Assembly: GCF_040807025.1 (NCBI RefSeq)
Contig: NC_090945.1
Coordinates: 39,673,088 to 39,737,087 of the forward strand
DNA length: 64,000 bases
Reading direction: 5' to 3'
Origin: Struthio camelus
Lineage: Eukaryota > Chordata > Aves > Struthioniformes > Struthionidae
Shown here: positions 60,801 through 64,000 of the stretch, piece after piece
Layout of the letters: the number at the start of each line of letters is the position of its first letter
Numbering within the stretch: the first letter of the stretch is position 1
Notes under the pieces: model-generated
What the model was told of the DNA's origin: nothing
The model's input: the letters and a program-made list of their open reading frames with translations, nothing else
Database searches by the model: none
Program-made: the position numbers and the translations under genes

Positions 60801-63800
60801 TCAAAAGCTTTGACTTTGACTTGCAGCAGCATCAGAAAATGTTTTGATTTTACAAAGCACAGTATGAAGACTTTTATCAGCCTACAGCCTTCAAGCACAT
60901 AGGTCTCTTTCCAAAAATAGGTTAACTCCTTCCACCAAACAGAGAACATCTAAATCAAAACTCTTCAGTTTATTTGTCTGCTATGTATATTGTACAGCCT
61001 ACATAGTACTGTAATTAGTCATCCCTTCTCGGGGTAATTACTGGGAAAAGTTTAGACTTCAGGAATAGTGTGTCTCCTTTCAACATCTGTCAATCATTTT
61101 TAAAATTTGCAGATTATATGAAACATTTTTCATGGTTACAGTTAAATCAGATTTTAGTGGTAAATCTAGCCAGGGGACCAGAATTCACTGGCATTTTAGT
61201 AATTCAAGGAGATTTTGAATTTATATATAAAGCTGCTAATTTCATTAATCGCAATATTATCCTTACTATGCTTTTGCTGCTTCCTTCACTTAAGGAACTG
61301 AATACCAGTGTTAAGTAATAATGTAGTCATTAACATCCTTGTTAAGTAATATTTGATAAGGCAGATTTCCCTAGACAAACGTTCAGATTTTAAGCCTATT
61401 ATTTTATATAGTTTTTAATCTTTACACAAGTAACTTTTATAAAAGTGATATTATATGGAAGCCTAGACTATCTACAAAGTTTTATTTCTGCAAACACTTT
61501 CATTGCTGTTCTGCAACTGTTGGTTAGTAATCTATATGTGCTTGCTTTTGCACAGAAGAAAATACGGCTTATCCTATAGAAAAATAGAAATCATAAATAG
61601 TAGTTTAGGGCAGACCTGATCAGAAAGGTAGCATTAGCTTTTGGTGAGGGCAGTAAATTAGAGGAGATGTTGTGGCAAACATCAAATGCTAGAATTGGGA
61701 AAAAGTTGGCACTATGTTACCTCCTACAAAGGTACAGTTCCAAACACTGGGAATGCGTATGAAATTTTCAGCCTTTATCAGCATCTACTTTCACACTTAC
61801 CACAAGAACACAAGGAAAAGCTGCCTGGAGTGAAACTTAGACTGAAAACGGAGCCTGAAAACAGCTTTGTTTCTGTTTATCTAGGGACTTGAAAGGACTA
61901 GTTAATGAACAATGAAGAGACTTGTTACTTATTGATCATGATAGTAGTGATGTGAGTGCATGACAGCAAAAACAATCTGTAACACTGGACAATATTAAAA
62001 AGGAGAGTTTAAAAAAAAGTAATATTTAACTTTCACAGAGAAGTTACTGTTGACCATTTATTGGTTTAAGGATAAGCCCTCCCACATAATGAGCAAAGAT
62101 TACACATAAAGTAATATTGTCCAACTAAACAAAATCTGTGCCACGTGAATCATTTGTACGGAGTGATGCTGAGACCACTGAGATTAGCTAGCAGAGGTAA
62201 CAGTATACTTTTGATTTGCTCTCAGGCTTGAGAGTCTCCAGCTAGAGCACACCATCTCAGGATATTCCAGCACTGGGAGATCACCTCAGTGTCCCACTGT
62301 GCCCTTGCATTTTCACAACCACAGCCAGTATTCTGCAGCTGTATTAGACACACATCATATGAACTTTGTGCACATGTGTGAGATGGGGAAGGAAAAGGCT
62401 CTGCCACACAGAACAGGAAATCCCACTGACACCCTAAACTAATCATACTGTTACTTTGTGCCACTGGAGGACAGCTATATAAAACAAAAGGTAGTTAGTC
62501 AAGTAGATTTCATGGTCTCTCACTAAATGAGTCATGCAAGCCATGATTATAGGAAGCTGTGGAGCACGGGTCTAGCATGGTGCTCCTTCTGGGTTAGCAG
62601 AACTTGCTACTTATCTTCCTAGGACTCTTTCCAGGCATCTTTCTAGACCTTGCCTTACATCATGAAGATCTACACAGAACATTATGCCACAGCCCTAGCA
62701 AGGAGAGGTCCTAAACAGTTGGTCACAAAACCAGGTCTATGCAGTGAGGTCTTTCTCATTGTATTCAAAGTGAAATCCAACAGTATGTCTGCATGGAGGC
62801 AGCCATACAAGATACACAGTCTTCTGTTAGGAAGCAGATTTTAAATGGGCCAATGGCATTTCCAATATTTTGCTACAAAAAGTAAAAAGTTAGAGCTGGT
62901 TTGAACCTGGCATTCAGCAACTTGCAATAAAGACTCAGGATATTGCTATTTCTTTTCTTCCATCAGAGAAGTGTTTCCACTCTTACTGTAGCTCTTGTTG
63001 CTATGGTTCCTTGTGTTGAAATCCATGTTTATGTCCACATTCCCTACTGCTGAGGCTACCTCATATGATAGGGAAATGAAAGGAGACGCATATTTGAAAT
63101 CTTTGTCCTCCAGAATGGGTGAAGCTAGGGTCTACTCGTGATGTAGGCTACTACCGAATAATGGCCTCAAATATATTACCAGGTAGTATGAAAGAGAGAT
63201 TTAGGGTCTATCTCAGTCTTGCTGTGGAATGTAAGAGCCTAAGTTTAGCTCTGAATAAGTTGGTTAAGCAGTATAGCATAACAAGTGCATCTCTAGAATA
63301 AAATGTGGTTTTGCATGGAGACTCTTCCACGAGGTCCACGCCAGCTAGCACAGATCCCAGAAGTGATGTTGCCTGGCGTTCTGCTTGGGCAATCTGTCCT
63401 AATCTCAGTGTAGCTTTCAGTGCTCTAACACAGTCTGAGACACTGGCTTCTGTCCTGAAAGTAGCAAAATTATGTCAGTATGGCTCTGCACCACCACCAG
63501 TAAACTCTGCCTTATGGTACTATTAATTTACTGCTTTCAGCATACAAAGCAGTTTATATGCAGTCCCTTGGGTATCCTCACTGTAATCCTTGGAGTGTGT
63601 TCAGTAACCATAATGCACAGGAGCAGAAAAGAGCCTGTGCTATGACTGTCCTTTAATTAAAAAGACAGTTGTAGACAATAAGACATAGATTGAGGTTCAC
63701 TCTTCAATGTCTTCCCCAGCAACGTATAAGGTTACTTTTCTATCTTCCACGTCTGCATTCTGCAGGAACAGAGACCCATGCCCAGACATGCACTTTCTTC

Positions 63801-64000
63801 TGAAAGAGGCTAGAATGGCTGTAAATTCACTTCAGCTGAGCCAGGTTTACTTGCAAATGAACAAAGTCTAAGTTATGGAAAGAAACATGAGGGAAGGGAA
63901 AAGAGAGCAAATAACATATTTATTGCCCAGTGACCCTCCTACCTGCTGTCTCCTTTGTTCTAGGCACTGAGGCTGGGTCTCCACAGACTTCCACAGGGAC
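57831..64000. other. Intergenic, no gene recognised
   Basis: AT-rich with a T18 run at about 59270-59287 and an AAT run near 60750-60760. Short open frames on both strands have no recognisable content. The right edge does not enter a gene I can identify. Confidence 0.5.

Noticed and set aside
1..64000. tRNA, rRNA, snRNA genes, CRISPR arrays, endogenous retroviruses
   Set aside because: I looked for hallmark words (such as a tRNA B box or the U6 5' start) and for retroviral or LTR structure and saw none; dedicated searches could still find small RNAs.

Overview
The window looks like nuclear DNA from a bird. It is AT-rich, has a split vertebrate gene with GT-AG introns, carries a chicken-repeat-1 (CR1) LINE and older CR1-type tails, and shows no recognisable Alu or L1. 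I cannot name the species. Nothing here is bacterial: no operons, CRISPR arrays or prophage.

One protein-coding gene is supported. Positions 4330-17807 on the minus strand hold twelve coding exons of MAP9 (microtubule-associated protein 9, also called ASAP). It starts in a CpG island at about 17.57-17.97 kb and runs leftward. All twelve exons join in a continuous reading frame of 656 codons. The last coding exon (about 40 residues in mammals) was not found and probably lies left of position 1, so positions 1-4329 would be intron. The start codon is followed at once by 16 glycine codons. A canonical RFX X-box sits 78-90 bp upstream of the ATG, which fits a microtubule and ciliary gene. The C-terminal helical region carries five copies of a tryptophan motif spaced 44, 43, 44 and 43 residues apart.

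From about 18 kb to 64 kb I find no protein-coding gene. In mammals the next gene on this side of MAP9 is GUCY1A1, after a long gene-poor gap, and the layout here agrees with that. The gap holds repeats of several ages: a truncated CR1 LINE at 46391-47425 (minus), a short CR1 tail at 32094-32236 (plus), an ancient CR1/L3-type tail at 38722-39000 (plus), and remnants of old palindromic amniote repeats (35.4, 45.4 and 57.8 kb). It also has a long GT microsatellite, a second compound GT repeat and several AT-rich stretches. A few AT-rich blocks dense in homeodomain-type and octamer-type motifs look like candidate enhancers, but only cross-species alignment can show this.

I did not find a previously undescribed system. 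The observations most worth following are the MAP9 X-box, the 43.5-residue tryptophan repeat, the polyglycine N-terminus with a different first exon from mammals, and the 112-bp exon with two competing splice acceptors.
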